A stretch of DNA of 25,794 nucleotides from a virus. Under the pieces are notes generated by a model. It had not been told where the DNA came from and searched no databases. It saw only the letters and a program-made list of their open reading frames with translations. The stretch spans positions 1 to 25,794 of the IMG/VR virus record IMGVR_UViG_3300027906_000136. One strand, written 5' to 3'. This document shows, piece after piece, positions 1 to 6,917 of this stretch. Numbering within the stretch: the first letter of the stretch is position 1; each line of letters starts with the position of its first letter. The translations under genes were made by a program, and so were the position numbers.

Positions 1-63
1 ATCACGCACGGACGGACGCAGTTCCAGGGGTATTTGCCGTGCCACAAATTATTCACGCCATGA
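1..63 (+). CDS. 3' end of an unidentified gene (partial)
   Basis: Frame 1 is open from the window edge and gives about 20 residues ending in HKLFTP before a TGA at 61-63. The stop overlaps the ATG of the next ORF at 60 as ATGA, the same junction used by many gene pairs in this window, which is the main reason to think it is a real gene end. Too little remains to name a family. Another frame is also open to the window edge here, so the assignment is tentative. Confidence 0.4.
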   Translation: MTHGRTQFQGYLPCHKLFTP

Positions 64-218
64 ATGTAAATGATTTACTAGCCGACATGTATGATATCCG
101 TAATATGGCTCATTTACATGGGTTCGGCTCACTACCTAAAGACAACGAAGGTACAGAATGTACAATTAATGATTGTATTGAACACATTATCACCAATTTA
201 GAATTATGCGAGTCTTAG
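60..218 (+). CDS. small hypothetical protein, 52 aa
   Basis: ATG at 60 overlaps the preceding stop as ATGA, and the ORF ends at a TAG at 216-218, inside the start of the methyltransferase-like gene (13-nt overlap). The product is acidic, starts MNVNDLLADMYD and is rich in Asn, Asp and Glu, with no transmembrane segment or metal motif. I do not recognise the family. Both junctions follow the coupled layout of the early region, which supports a real gene. The frame stays open upstream, so a longer form is formally possible. Confidence 0.55.
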   Translation: MNVNDLLADMYDIRNMAHLHGFGSLPKDNEGTECTINDCIEHIITNLELCES

Positions 219-805
219 TTGCATGCGAGTACAGCGGTGTAGTCAGAGACGCATTTACAAAACGTGGACATGATGCCACCAGCTGTGACTTCCTACCATC
301 GGACAGGCCAAATGGTAAACACTACCAAGGTAATATGTTCGATCTCATTTATCCACATAACGTCTATGACTGGGATTTAATAATTGCCCACCCTCCTTGC
401 ACGCACCTTAGTGTTAGTGGTGCTGCTAGATGGGCTGAAAAGGTCGAAGACGGACGACAACCCGCAGCAATTAGATTTGTTGAGCGTATATGGGATTTAC
501 ATGACAAAACGGGTGTTAAGCTATGTATTGAGAATCCCGTGGGTGCTTTATCGTCACGCTCCAAACTAGGTAAAGCTACGCAATATGTGCAGCCGTATAT
601 GTTCGGCCATGCTGAACAGAAGAAAACAGGGCTGTGGCTGCGTGGTTTACCCAAGCTAGAAGCTACTGATTTTGTAGATGTGTCAGGATTACCTAACAAA
701 GTACGTCAACGTTTACATTATCTCCCTCCCTCAAAAGACAGATGGAAACTACGTTCTACCACATTCCAAGGAATTGCTGATGCTATGGCTGCTCAGTGGG
801 GTTGA
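206..805 (+). CDS. DNA cytosine-C5 methyltransferase-like protein, 199 aa
   Basis: A short phage protein related to C5-cytosine methyltransferases. The N-terminus (MRVLVACEYSG, residues 1-11) resembles motif I of the SAM-binding fold. CDFLPSD (27-33) supplies the acidic residue after strand 2. HPPCTHLSVSG (62-72) matches the catalytic motif IV with the PPC nucleophile at C65, and IENP (108-111) matches the ENV motif. The end, FQGIADAMAAQWG, is typical of this phage family. At 199 residues it is much shorter than full enzymes (over 300) and has no obvious target-recognition domain, so methylation of phage DNA is plausible but unproven. It lies in the early region, where anti-restriction genes are expected. 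Confidence 0.75.
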   Translation: MRVLVACEYSGVVRDAFTKRGHDATSCDFLPSDRPNGKHYQGNMFDLIYPHNVYDWDLIIAHPPCTHLSVSGAARWAEKVEDGRQPAAIRFVERIWDLHDKTGVKLCIENPVGALSSRSKLGKATQYVQPYMFGHAEQKKTGLWLRGLPKLEATDFVDVSGLPNKVRQRLHYLPPSKDRWKLRSTTFQGIADAMAAQWG

Positions 806-837
806 CGTTCTCCTTCAGCATAGCTAATATGTTGAAT

Positions 838-852
838 GAGGGTCTCACCCTC
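838..852 (+). promoter_or_regulatory. perfect hairpin upstream of the KTSC gene
   Basis: GAGGGT and ACCCTC form a perfect 6-bp stem with a 3-nt loop (CTC). It lies in one of the few intergenic gaps of this window, about 25 nt before the preferred start of the KTSC gene at 878. No T-run follows, so it does not look like an intrinsic terminator. It could be a protein-binding site, part of a phage promoter, or an mRNA processing or protection element. No copy of the same sequence was found by eye elsewhere. Confidence 0.35.
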
Positions 853-877
853 CTGTTCACCATCACGGAGCTGCACC

Positions 878-1174
878 ATGCAACCCAAATCACGCACCTC
901 AACATGTGTCAAGTCAATAGATGTTGACCCACTAACAGGCACAGCTATCGTTGAGTTCTTGACAGATACACGCTATGAGTACACCAACGTATCTCGTACA
1001 GCTATCGCTAACTTACTCTCACAACCTAATATGAGCCTTGGCTTCTGGGTCAATGCTAACTGCAAGGCTAAAGGTGTTAAGTGCAAAGAGACCACACCAG
1101 TTTCTGTGTACAGACACAAGCTCGCTAAGGTTAGAGTTATGAAACAACCTACACTTCCAGCCATTTATTCATGA
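878..1174 (+). CDS. KTSC-domain protein, 98 aa
   Basis: The central part (VKSIDVDPLTGTAIVEF, then RYEYTNVSRTAIANLL and SLGFWVNANCK) matches the KTSC domain: a short beta-strand unit in which a Ser-containing strand is followed by F-x-x-x-x-x-Y-x-Y and a terminal hydrophobic helix. Its molecular function is not known, though it is frequent in phages and sometimes fused to nucleic-acid enzymes. I start at ATG 878 rather than the upstream in-frame ATG at 836 because GGAG at 867-870 lies 7 nt before 878, and because the upstream extension would run through the hairpin at 838-852. The stop overlaps the next start as ATGA. Confidence 0.6.
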   Translation: MQPKSRTSTCVKSIDVDPLTGTAIVEFLTDTRYEYTNVSRTAIANLLSQPNMSLGFWVNANCKAKGVKCKETTPVSVYRHKLAKVRVMKQPTLPAIYS

Positions 1175-1383
1175 GTTCACACACTATGACTGTTACATTC
1201 GACAAGTCTGTATCCTCCTCCATTCTGGAGGCTGGGTACAACTACAACCCATCAGGCAACAACACCATAACTGTTGACTTCGATCAAGATGGTAGAGATA
1301 TCTACGAAATCTTAGAAGATGCGGGTCTGGGACATTTATCAGATGAGGTTATTTACACCAACTATTATGCAGAATGTCTCTAA
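1171..1383 (+). CDS. small acidic hypothetical protein, 70 aa
   Basis: Starts in an ATGA overlap with the KTSC gene. Sequence features are beta-prone Thr/Val/Phe stretches near the N-terminus and an acidic segment (DFDQDGRDIYEILEDAG, about residues 36-52) that looks like a strand followed by a helix. No signal peptide, cysteine cluster or known motif was seen, and I do not recognise the family. Its end overlaps the start of the endonuclease VII-like gene. The coupled layout at both ends is the main support. Confidence 0.6.
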   Translation: MSSHTMTVTFDKSVSSSILEAGYNYNPSGNNTITVDFDQDGRDIYEILEDAGLGHLSDEVIYTNYYAECL

Positions 1384-1747
1384 TCCTATCTATGTTGCTT
1401 ATAAAGATGGGAAAGCAAAACAATGCAAAGAATGTGGAGAAATCAAATTACTCGAAGAATTTCCACTATTTAGCACTCAGGGAGCAGGTCGCAAGAATAC
1501 TTGCAAGAGTTGCTCCAACAAACAGGCGACAGTCAGACGCAGACTGAGACGCACTCACCCTGTACCTTCAGCTGGCGACTGTCCCTCATGTGGTAGGCAT
1601 ACCACCAAATGGGTACTCGATCATGACCACAAAACTGATAAGTTTAGAGGTTACATATGCGATTCATGTAATGTAGCCTTTGGTAAATTTGACGATGACC
1701 CAGCAACTATGCACCGCTCACTTACATGGCTACAATCACATGGCTAA
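1367..1747 (+). CDS. endonuclease VII-like HNH nuclease, 126 aa
   Basis: Two zinc ribbons precede and enclose a His-Me (HNH) nuclease core: C20xxC23 with C46xxC49, then C72xxC75, the catalytic LDHDHKT segment (84-90), RGYIC and C98xxC101N. This order matches recombination endonuclease VII-type proteins, which cut Holliday junctions or act as small homing-like nucleases. Many phages carry such copies inserted among early genes. T7-like endonuclease I is also encoded here (5941-6285), so this one is unlikely to be the main resolvase. ATG 1367 was chosen as it leaves only a 17-nt overlap with the preceding gene; ATG 1343 is an alternative in the same frame. Confidence 0.8.
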   Translation: MQNVSNPIYVAYKDGKAKQCKECGEIKLLEEFPLFSTQGAGRKNTCKSCSNKQATVRRRLRRTHPVPSAGDCPSCGRHTTKWVLDHDHKTDKFRGYICDSCNVAFGKFDDDPATMHRSLTWLQSHG

Positions 1748-1991
1748 TTCCACCACCAAAACTGACCAGTACATCAAGACCTTTGATGCTGTTGATGACC
1801 CAATCGTTTACACACTCGTACGTGTAAGTCCATACACACTGGAAGATATGTTACTAGGTGTATTTGATAGCAGAGAAGCTGTACTATGTAGGCTTAATCG
1901 CATCATGGATAGACCTTCAAATGATGAACAGTTCAAGATTGAAACACACAATCTCAGAACACTCAAGCAAGAAAAGGATTTAGACAGATGA
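1740..1991 (+). CDS. small hypothetical protein, 83 aa
   Basis: ATG 1740 overlaps the stop of the nuclease gene (ATGGCTAA). The protein begins MANSTTKTDQYIKTF and has a beta-prone middle (PIVYTLVRVSPYTLEDMLLG) followed by a charged helix-rich C-terminus. No family is recognised. An in-frame TTG at 1680 would add 20 residues but would overlap the nuclease core more deeply, so the ATG is preferred. The stop overlaps the next start as ATGA. Confidence 0.6.
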   Translation: MANSTTKTDQYIKTFDAVDDPIVYTLVRVSPYTLEDMLLGVFDSREAVLCRLNRIMDRPSNDEQFKIETHNLRTLKQEKDLDR

Positions 1992-2146
1992 AACTAGAAC
2001 CACAACCCCTAACAATTAGGGACATACGTGAAGCATCTACCAACTACTTACGTTTCGTCATCAAGAACGGAGAAGCTGATGCTACTACTCACGACATGAT
2101 GGAAAAAGAGTTGTATGTTCGAGAGCAAAGGAGGTCAATTACATGA
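1988..2146 (+). CDS. small charged protein, 52 aa
   Basis: This short gene runs from an ATGA overlap at 1988 to a TGA at 2144-2146 that itself overlaps the next ATG. The product (start MKLEPQPLTIRDIREAST) is mostly helical by composition, with many Glu, Arg and Lys. The strong ribosome binding site AAAGGAGG for the following gene lies inside its last codons. No family recognised. Support is the tight coupling on both sides and clean codon usage. Confidence 0.5.
   Translation: MKLEPQPLTIRDIREASTNYLRFVIKNGEADATTHDMMEKELYVREQRRSIT
2127..2134 (+). promoter_or_regulatory. strong Shine-Dalgarno for the ORF at 2143
   Basis: AAAGGAGG lies 8 nt before ATG 2143. It is among the strongest ribosome binding sites in the window, where most starts rely on stop/start overlap instead. 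It argues that the 42-residue ORF behind it is translated. Confidence 0.6.
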
Positions 2147-2271
2147 GTACTCAACACCACGAAGATAGGCTACTGGACATATTCCAGGAAATTAAGGAGG
2201 CTTTCCCCTACCTTAATGAGGACAAGCAGATTGAGCTTGCCAACAAGCGATTCGAGGACGAGCTTATATGA
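2143..2271 (+). CDS. very small acidic protein, 42 aa
   Basis: ATG 2143 is preceded by AAAGGAGG at an ideal 8-nt spacing and overlaps the preceding stop. The product (MSTQHHEDRLLDIFQEIKEA and onward, ending in FEDELI) is predicted by eye to be one or two amphipathic acidic helices. No family recognised. Small acidic early proteins in T7-like phages often bind and inhibit host enzymes, but nothing in this sequence shows a specific target. The stop overlaps the next ATG as ATGA. Confidence 0.6.
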   Translation: MSTQHHEDRLLDIFQEIKEAFPYLNEDKQIELANKRFEDELI

Positions 2272-2453
2272 GCAACTTGTTTGAACAACTGTTTGCTTGC
2301 TGGATAGTTCCTATGACCTTAATCACCATCATCACATCATGCAACCGCAACAACCCCCCTTCTGATTCATACAGGTATTCATTATGGCAAAGCCCGACCC
2401 ATTTTCAAATAGAGTCCGAGAACTCAACAAGTGGAAAGCTACTGACGAGTTAA
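2268..2453 (+). CDS. possible small membrane protein or lipoprotein, 61 aa
   Basis: Starts in an ATGA overlap, preceded by a GAGGA-like stretch. Residues 4-24 are hydrophobic and lead into I22-T23-S24-C25, which loosely fits a lipobox, although the N-terminus lacks the usual basic residues. After C25 the chain is polar. It overlaps the next gene by 70 nt, more than usual here, so the C-terminal half could be a chance reading frame. It might be an outer-membrane spanin-like lipoprotein, a simple membrane peptide, or not a gene. Confidence 0.4.
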   Translation: MSNLFEQLFACWIVPMTLITIITSCNRNNPPSDSYRYSLWQSPTHFQIESENSTSGKLLTS

Positions 2454-2680
2454 CACAAGTCACCTTCGATATGGGCCACGAAGCAGCCCTCACTTGGGAT
2501 TTACCCGCAGCCTATGTATGTGTTGTCCGAGCTGTAAAGCAAGACGGCACTATACAAGAAAAGGCATACCGACAAGCCAATGCAGCTAAACGTTTCATGA
2601 AAGGTTTACTCCTAAATGATGATGACTACATAGTCATGACAGGCACAGCTGTAATGGATACTCAAACTGAAATACCATGA
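2384..2680 (+). CDS. hypothetical protein, 98 aa
   Basis: The protein begins MAKPDPFSNRVRELNKWK and contains beta-prone stretches (AAYVCVVRAVKQDGTIQEKAY, about 42-62) and a helix before a terminal hydrophobic strand (YIVMTGTAVM). The layout suggests a small alpha/beta domain, but I recognise no family. ATG 2384 follows a weak AGG. The stop overlaps the next ATG as ATGA (2677), so it is part of the coupled early chain leading to the RNA polymerase. Confidence 0.6.
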   Translation: MAKPDPFSNRVRELNKWKATDELTQVTFDMGHEAALTWDLPAAYVCVVRAVKQDGTIQEKAYRQANAAKRFMKGLLLNDDDYIVMTGTAVMDTQTEIP

Positions 2681-2949
2681 ATCCACATGACCTCTCCGAA
2701 ATCCTAGACAGAATGGGATACTGGATCGATGATGACACTGGAGAAGTGATGTTAGAGGTAGACCCTTGTGGCCCTCCCATCATTGATAACCTACTCGTCA
2801 CGCTTGCTGCTCAAAACAAGTTAGTAACCAAAAGGAATGAGCAGTGGGAGCTAGGTTTTTACTTACCAAATTGGAAATGCTTCAACAATATGGAAGAATA
2901 TTGTAAGGTATTTCCTCATGAACAACAATGTAAATCCTATGATGACTAA
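2677..2949 (+). CDS. hypothetical protein, 90 aa
   Basis: Starts in an ATGA overlap. The product begins MNPHDLSEILDRMGYWIDDD, is acidic and tryptophan-rich, and contains three scattered cysteines without a CxxC pair. A segment around PIIDNLLVTLAAQNKLVTKR is probably helical and followed by beta hairpins. No family recognised. Its stop TAA (2947-2949) overlaps an ATG at 2942 of an ORF that runs into the RNA polymerase gene. Confidence 0.55.
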   Translation: MNPHDLSEILDRMGYWIDDDTGEVMLEVDPCGPPIIDNLLVTLAAQNKLVTKRNEQWELGFYLPNWKCFNNMEEYCKVFPHEQQCKSYDD

Positions 2950-3187
2950 TTTGACACAACGACAGATCGACCGCCTTGACGACTACGAATACTCCCTCTT
3001 TCTCGCATATGGTGACCAATTCAAACCTACAAAGACAGTTCCTGCTAGAACAGGAAGCGATCAGCTGTGGGAGGCAAAGGCTGCACGATTCCATAGAGAA
3101 ACTCGAAGACAAATCCTACGCTTCCGCAAGCGTGTACGGGGTGTCATCAATCAGAGAAGCACTGCCTCATTTAGTGAAAACTGTTGA
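2942..3187 (+). CDS. possible overlapping ORF at the RNA polymerase start, 81 aa
   Basis: ATG 2942 overlaps the preceding stop as ATGACTAA, like the 1740 gene. The first 30 residues (MTNLTQRQIDRLDDYEYSLF and onward) look like natural protein, with an acidic helix. From about 3030 on it is read in a different frame from the RNA polymerase, whose conserved N-terminal region is clear there, and its basic C-terminal half (RRQILRFRKRVRGV) may only mirror that. It could be a genuine small gene overlapping the polymerase, a leader whose translation delivers ribosomes to the polymerase start, or chance. Confidence 0.35.
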   Translation: MTNLTQRQIDRLDDYEYSLFLAYGDQFKPTKTVPARTGSDQLWEAKAARFHRETRRQILRFRKRVRGVINQRSTASFSENC

Positions 3188-5357
3188 TGAAACCTTTTAC
3201 AAACTCAAGAATGGACAAGCTGGTAAGTATTACGCTGAGATCAGTGAACATCTAGACCAACTTGAACCACTTGCAATCTCAACCATTATCCTCAAGATTA
3301 CATTTGACAGGGTATTCAGCACACTTAAGGGAGCTAACCTCATCACACCTACAATAGTTGCGATAGGCTCGGCACTGGAGGCAGAATGTAAGTTCCGTTG
3401 GTACAAAGCAGAATATCCTGGATTGATGACATACATTGAAGACAAGTACTTTCACGAGGCTTGTGGCACAGCACAGAAGCAGATCATTGCGAGCCAAAAG
3501 TTTGGCGAGCGTGGTATCCGATGGAAGGGCTGGAGTATCAAAAGTAAAGCATCACTAGGAAGATGGGGGCTGTGTATAGTTATGGAGACCACTAACTGGT
3601 TCACCATCAACAAGCGTAAGACCCACCGCAAGCGTTATGAATACAGGGTAGTACCTACACCTGAGTTCAATGAGAGACGCACAGAGCTAATTAAGTCAGC
3701 TGAACTATTCGCTGGCATACCTTGGCCCATGCTCGTAATCCCAGACGATTGGGGGTATAATGAAGAGGGTGAAATCATCTATGGTGGCTACCTTACCAAC
3801 CGTATGATGAGAGGTCATGACCTTACAAGAAAGGGCAACCCCACCATAATACACGGAGAGACCCCAATGAACTTTTTAAACAAGTTACAGCGGGTGAAAT
3901 ACTGTGTAAATCTTCATGTACTGGAAGTAGCAGAGGAGATGAGGAGTAGAGGTAGAGTAATAGGTAAGTTTATACCTATAAGCCCCGCCACTAAACTACC
4001 ACGTCCCGCTGATGCAGATGATAATGAGCAATCTAACCTAGCTTGGAGACGAGCTATGGCAGAAGCCTATAACGCTGATCGTATCAACTTCAAGAGATCG
4101 GTCAGAACCAGAACACAACTAGAGGCAGCTGAGAAGTTTAAGGACGATGTCTTTCATCTCTGTTGGTCGTTTGACTACAGAGGGAGAGCATACCCTATAC
4201 CAGCCTTCCTCACACCACAAGATACAGACTTTGGTAAAGCTCTACTAAGGTTTGCTGATGAGGCTAGTGTGACAGATGAAGCAGAGTTATGGTTGTCTTT
4301 TCAAGTAGCCACAACATTCGGCCTCGATAAATGCACACTAGAGGACAGACACCAATGGGTGGCTGAGAACATAGACCTCATCACTAAAGTCGCTACTGAC
4401 CCTATAAGATACTTGTCTGATTGGGAAAGTGTTGACGAACCTTGGCAATTTATGGCTGCTTGTCATGAGTATTACCATTGCTGTATTAAGAAAGACAAAG
4501 AGACTACAGGGCTAATGGTTGCAGTAGATGCAACATGCTCAGGATTACAGATACTAGCAGGTCTTGCTAGAGATCGTAGTACTGCAGAGCTTGTGAATGT
4601 CGTACCTAGTGAAAAACCTAGTGACGCATACCAAGCAGTGGCAGATAAGGCTAAAGAGTTTCTCCCTACGTACATGCACCCTTGGATGGACAGAACCGTG
4701 TGCAAACGCACAGTGATGACCATACCCTACAATGCTACTAAAGATAGTAGTCGCAAGTACATACGTGAGGCATTACGTGAGAAAGAAATAGATCCAACTA
4801 AAGATGAACTAACTCAGATAGTCAATGCTGTCTATCAAAGTATGGACTCAATAGTTCCAGGACCTATGCAGGTAATGCGATGGATCAAGAAGCATGTCGG
4901 ACTTTACATCAGAAATGGTGCTAAAGAAGTTCAATGGGCCACACCATCTGGTTTCATAGTTAATCAAAAAAGAGATGACATTGAGACTACAAGGATGGAG
5001 CTACAGCTACTAGGACGTACAAGTATTAGACTACCTAATGGTAAATCTAAGCCAAGTCCTAATAAGCATAAGTCAAGCACTGCCCCAAACTACATACATT
5101 CATTCGATGCTTCGATCCTTCACAGATCATTTACAAAGTTCGATGAACCATTCACAGTTATCCACGATTCTGTTCTATGCAGAGCAGGAGACATGGGAAC
5201 ACTCAATCGCCTTGTGCGAGAAACCTACACCAATATCTTTTCTGAAGAATGTTGGCTCTCTCGATTTGCAGAGACCATACAAGCTTCCGAACCACCACCA
5301 ATCGTTGATACATTAGACCCCAAAGTCGTTTCCAATTCCACCTATTTTTTCTGCTAA
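3009..5357 (+). CDS. T7-like single-subunit RNA polymerase
   Basis: A DNA-dependent RNA polymerase of about 782 residues (T7 gp1: 883) expected to transcribe the middle and late genes. From the ATG at 3009, the catalytic aspartate in VDATCSGLQ is D507 (T7 D537). KRTVMTIPYN supplies K566 and Y574 (T7 K631 and Y639, same 8-residue spacing). IHDSV supplies D720 (T7 D812). The N-terminal part (LQRQFLLEQEAI) matches the T7 start of the N-terminal domain. An in-frame TTG at 2976 would add 11 residues; neither start has a clear Shine-Dalgarno. It is about 100 residues shorter than T7, mostly in the N-terminal half, so promoter recognition may differ. Confidence 0.95.
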   Translation: MVTNSNLQRQFLLEQEAISCGRQRLHDSIEKLEDKSYASASVYGVSSIREALPHLVKTVDETFYKLKNGQAGKYYAEISEHLDQLEPLAISTIILKITFDRVFSTLKGANLITPTIVAIGSALEAECKFRWYKAEYPGLMTYIEDKYFHEACGTAQKQIIASQKFGERGIRWKGWSIKSKASLGRWGLCIVMETTNWFTINKRKTHRKRYEYRVVPTPEFNERRTELIKSAELFAGIPWPMLVIPDDWGYNEEGEIIYGGYLTNRMMRGHDLTRKGNPTIIHGETPMNFLNKLQRVKYCVNLHVLEVAEEMRSRGRVIGKFIPISPATKLPRPADADDNEQSNLAWRRAMAEAYNADRINFKRSVRTRTQLEAAEKFKDDVFHLCWSFDYRGRAYPIPAFLTPQDTDFGKALLRFADEASVTDEAELWLSFQVATTFGLDKCTLEDRHQWVAENIDLITKVATDPIRYLSDWESVDEPWQFMAACHEYYHCCIKKDKETTGLMVAVDATCSGLQILAGLARDRSTAELVNVVPSEKPSDAYQAVADKAKEFLPTYMHPWMDRTVCKRTVMTIPYNATKDSSRKYIREALREKEIDPTKDELTQIVNAVYQSMDSIVPGPMQVMRWIKKHVGLYIRNGAKEVQWATPSGFIVNQKRDDIETTRMELQLLGRTSIRLPNGKSKPSPNKHKSSTAPNYIHSFDASILHRSFTKFDEPFTVIHDSVLCRAGDMGTLNRLVRETYTNIFSEECWLSRFAETIQASEPPPIVDTLDPKVVSNSTYFFC

Positions 5358-5359
5358 AC

Positions 5360-5941
5360 ATGGCAACCACCTACGTAACACCAAATCCTGTCACACTTGA
5401 TGGCTTCCAAGCTATCCTTAAAGCAGGTGAGTGGGGCTACAAACTATCCGCACTTGTAAAAGAGGATCTTGTAACCAAACTTGAAGAAGAGCGTGAGTCA
5501 GCTCTAGAATGGGCTAGAAGCAAGGCAAAGAACCCTAAGAGGGTAACAGTCAAACCTGAGCCTTGGGAGGAGCTAGACAACGATAAAGGTACATATCACA
5601 TCCGTTTCAGCTGGAGAGATGGCGACAAGGTATTTCCTGTTGTTGTTGACACAGAAGGAACACAGATAAAAGATACAGACACACCGATTTACAGCGGGAG
5701 TAAAGTTAAACTAGCCTTCTTCCAAAAACCATACGTCCTACCAAGCGGTGACATTGGTACATCATTAAAACTAAAGGCAGTACAAGTTGTTAGTCTTAAC
5801 AGCGGAGCTGGAGTCGTTGACAATGGTGACATGTCAGTAGACGAGGCAGCCGAATTGTTTGGTAAGGCTAAAGGTTTCAAGGTCGAGGAGCCAGCCCCAG
5901 ATGCAGCACCATGCTCTGTTGAACCTGACGATGACTTCTAA
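5360..5941 (+). CDS. single-stranded DNA-binding protein, gp2.5-like
   Basis: Lies 2 nt after the RNA polymerase, in the position of T7 gene 2.5. The 193-residue product has a beta-rich core (YHIRFSWRDGDKVFPVVVD, SKVKLAFFQKPYVLPSGDIG, SLKLKAVQVVSL) fitting an OB fold, and ends in the acidic-aromatic tail PDDDF. In T7 gp2.5 that tail contacts DNA polymerase and helicase and ends in Phe as here. It coats single-stranded DNA and coordinates the replisome. Its TAA stop shares one base with the next ATG (TAATG). Confidence 0.85.
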   Translation: MATTYVTPNPVTLDGFQAILKAGEWGYKLSALVKEDLVTKLEEERESALEWARSKAKNPKRVTVKPEPWEELDNDKGTYHIRFSWRDGDKVFPVVVDTEGTQIKDTDTPIYSGSKVKLAFFQKPYVLPSGDIGTSLKLKAVQVVSLNSGAGVVDNGDMSVDEAAELFGKAKGFKVEEPAPDAAPCSVEPDDDF

Positions 5942-6285
5942 TGAGAAGTAAGTTAGAGGAAAACATAGCAGAGTTGTTTGAAGAGCTTAACGTGGATTAT
6001 GAGTATGAATCTGAGAAGTTATCATACGTCATTGAGGCTAAGTACATTCCTGACTTTAAGGTTGGGAATGTCTACCTCGAAGCTAAGGGCTACTTCCCAT
6101 CTGATCAAAGACGTAAGATGAAGGCTGTCAAGAAAGCTAACCCTGACTTAGACATTCGTATCATCTTCCAGAACCCTTTGACCAAGATATCTAAACACTC
6201 CAAAACATCTTATGCGATGTGGGCTGAGAAGAATGGATTTCCTTGGTGTGTATATTATGCAATCCCTGTTGACTGGATCAGATGA
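5941..6285 (+). CDS. endonuclease I (Holliday junction resolvase), gp3-like
   Basis: A 114-residue PD-(D/E)xK nuclease. IPDF supplies D38 and YLEAKGY supplies E47 and K49, corresponding to T7 D55, E65 and K67; a glutamate at 6 or 7 probably fills the role of T7 E20. T7 endonuclease I resolves branched DNA and helps degrade host DNA. The protein is shorter than T7 gp3 (149), lacking some N-terminal residues. Starts in a TAATG junction after SSB, and its stop overlaps the next ATG as ATGA. Confidence 0.9.
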   Translation: MRSKLEENIAELFEELNVDYEYESEKLSYVIEAKYIPDFKVGNVYLEAKGYFPSDQRRKMKAVKKANPDLDIRIIFQNPLTKISKHSKTSYAMWAEKNGFPWCVYYAIPVDWIR

Positions 6286-6917
6286 ACATTAATTTACCAT
6301 TCGCTTATGTCACTGGTAGCGATAAAATTGAATTTGATTTTACTGAGCTACGCAAAGACACACGTTATGTACTGAACGATGATCAAGTGTTACGAAATGA
6401 ACAGCTTGATTATTTGAAGGGGAAAACCCCAAAAGAAATGGTAACTGATCATTTTAGAATCTTAGAGGATTACAAAGACCTCAAGGATTTAATTCTAAGA
6501 ATGTTCAGTAGTTTCTGTACTGCAACTTATGGACGACCTTTTAAGTTCAAGATAAGTACTTCTTGGCTTACTAAATTACAGGAAGGTGATGCCATACAAC
6601 CACATAATCACGGTAATTGTTTCTACTCTGGTATCCTGTACTATGGTGACAATTATGTAGATGCTAGTGGTTTATGGTTAATGAATCCTTTATCAGGTAC
6701 TACATCTAATCAATTCGACCTTGGTAATGGAAGTCATCCAACACATGATTCCATGTATATAACTCCACAAGAGGGAGGACTACATTTCTGGCCATCTTGT
6801 ATACTACATTATGCCAAGAGAAATAGAAGTGAGGACAGAGTATCATTAGCATTTAACTTTATACTTACTGAACCCGTTTACAGTTTCGACTCATCATTTG
6901 ACCCTAGATGGATTTAG
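6282..6917 (+). CDS. 2OG-Fe(II) oxygenase family protein, 211 aa
   Basis: The C-terminal two thirds match phage 2-oxoglutarate/Fe(II) oxygenases. TSWLTKLQEGDAIQPHNHGN (93-112) carries the candidate metal histidines H108/H110, SGILYY is the next core strand, and FWPSCILHYAKRNRSEDRVSLAFNF (169-193) holds distal H176 and the 2OG-binding R186. The substrate is unknown; the cyanophage versions may hydroxylate proteins or nucleic acids. The gene sits between endonuclease I and primase, where T7 has lysozyme gene 3.5. Coupled to both neighbours (ATGA before, 10-nt overlap after). Confidence 0.75.
   Translation: MNINLPFAYVTGSDKIEFDFTELRKDTRYVLNDDQVLRNEQLDYLKGKTPKEMVTDHFRILEDYKDLKDLILRMFSSFCTATYGRPFKFKISTSWLTKLQEGDAIQPHNHGNCFYSGILYYGDNYVDASGLWLMNPLSGTTSNQFDLGNGSHPTHDSMYITPQEGGLHFWPSCILHYAKRNRSEDRVSLAFNFILTEPVYSFDSSFDPRWI

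Noticed and set aside
364-699. Minus-strand ORF of 111 codons
   Set aside because: It lies wholly within the methyltransferase-like gene, whose motifs are clear on the + strand. No other minus-strand gene is supported; other minus ORFs (for example 7320-7607, 12836-13219, 18335-18643) are likewise shadows.
5038-5316. 92-codon ORF inside the RNA polymerase gene
   Set aside because: Different frame from the conserved IHDSV active-site region; a shadow.
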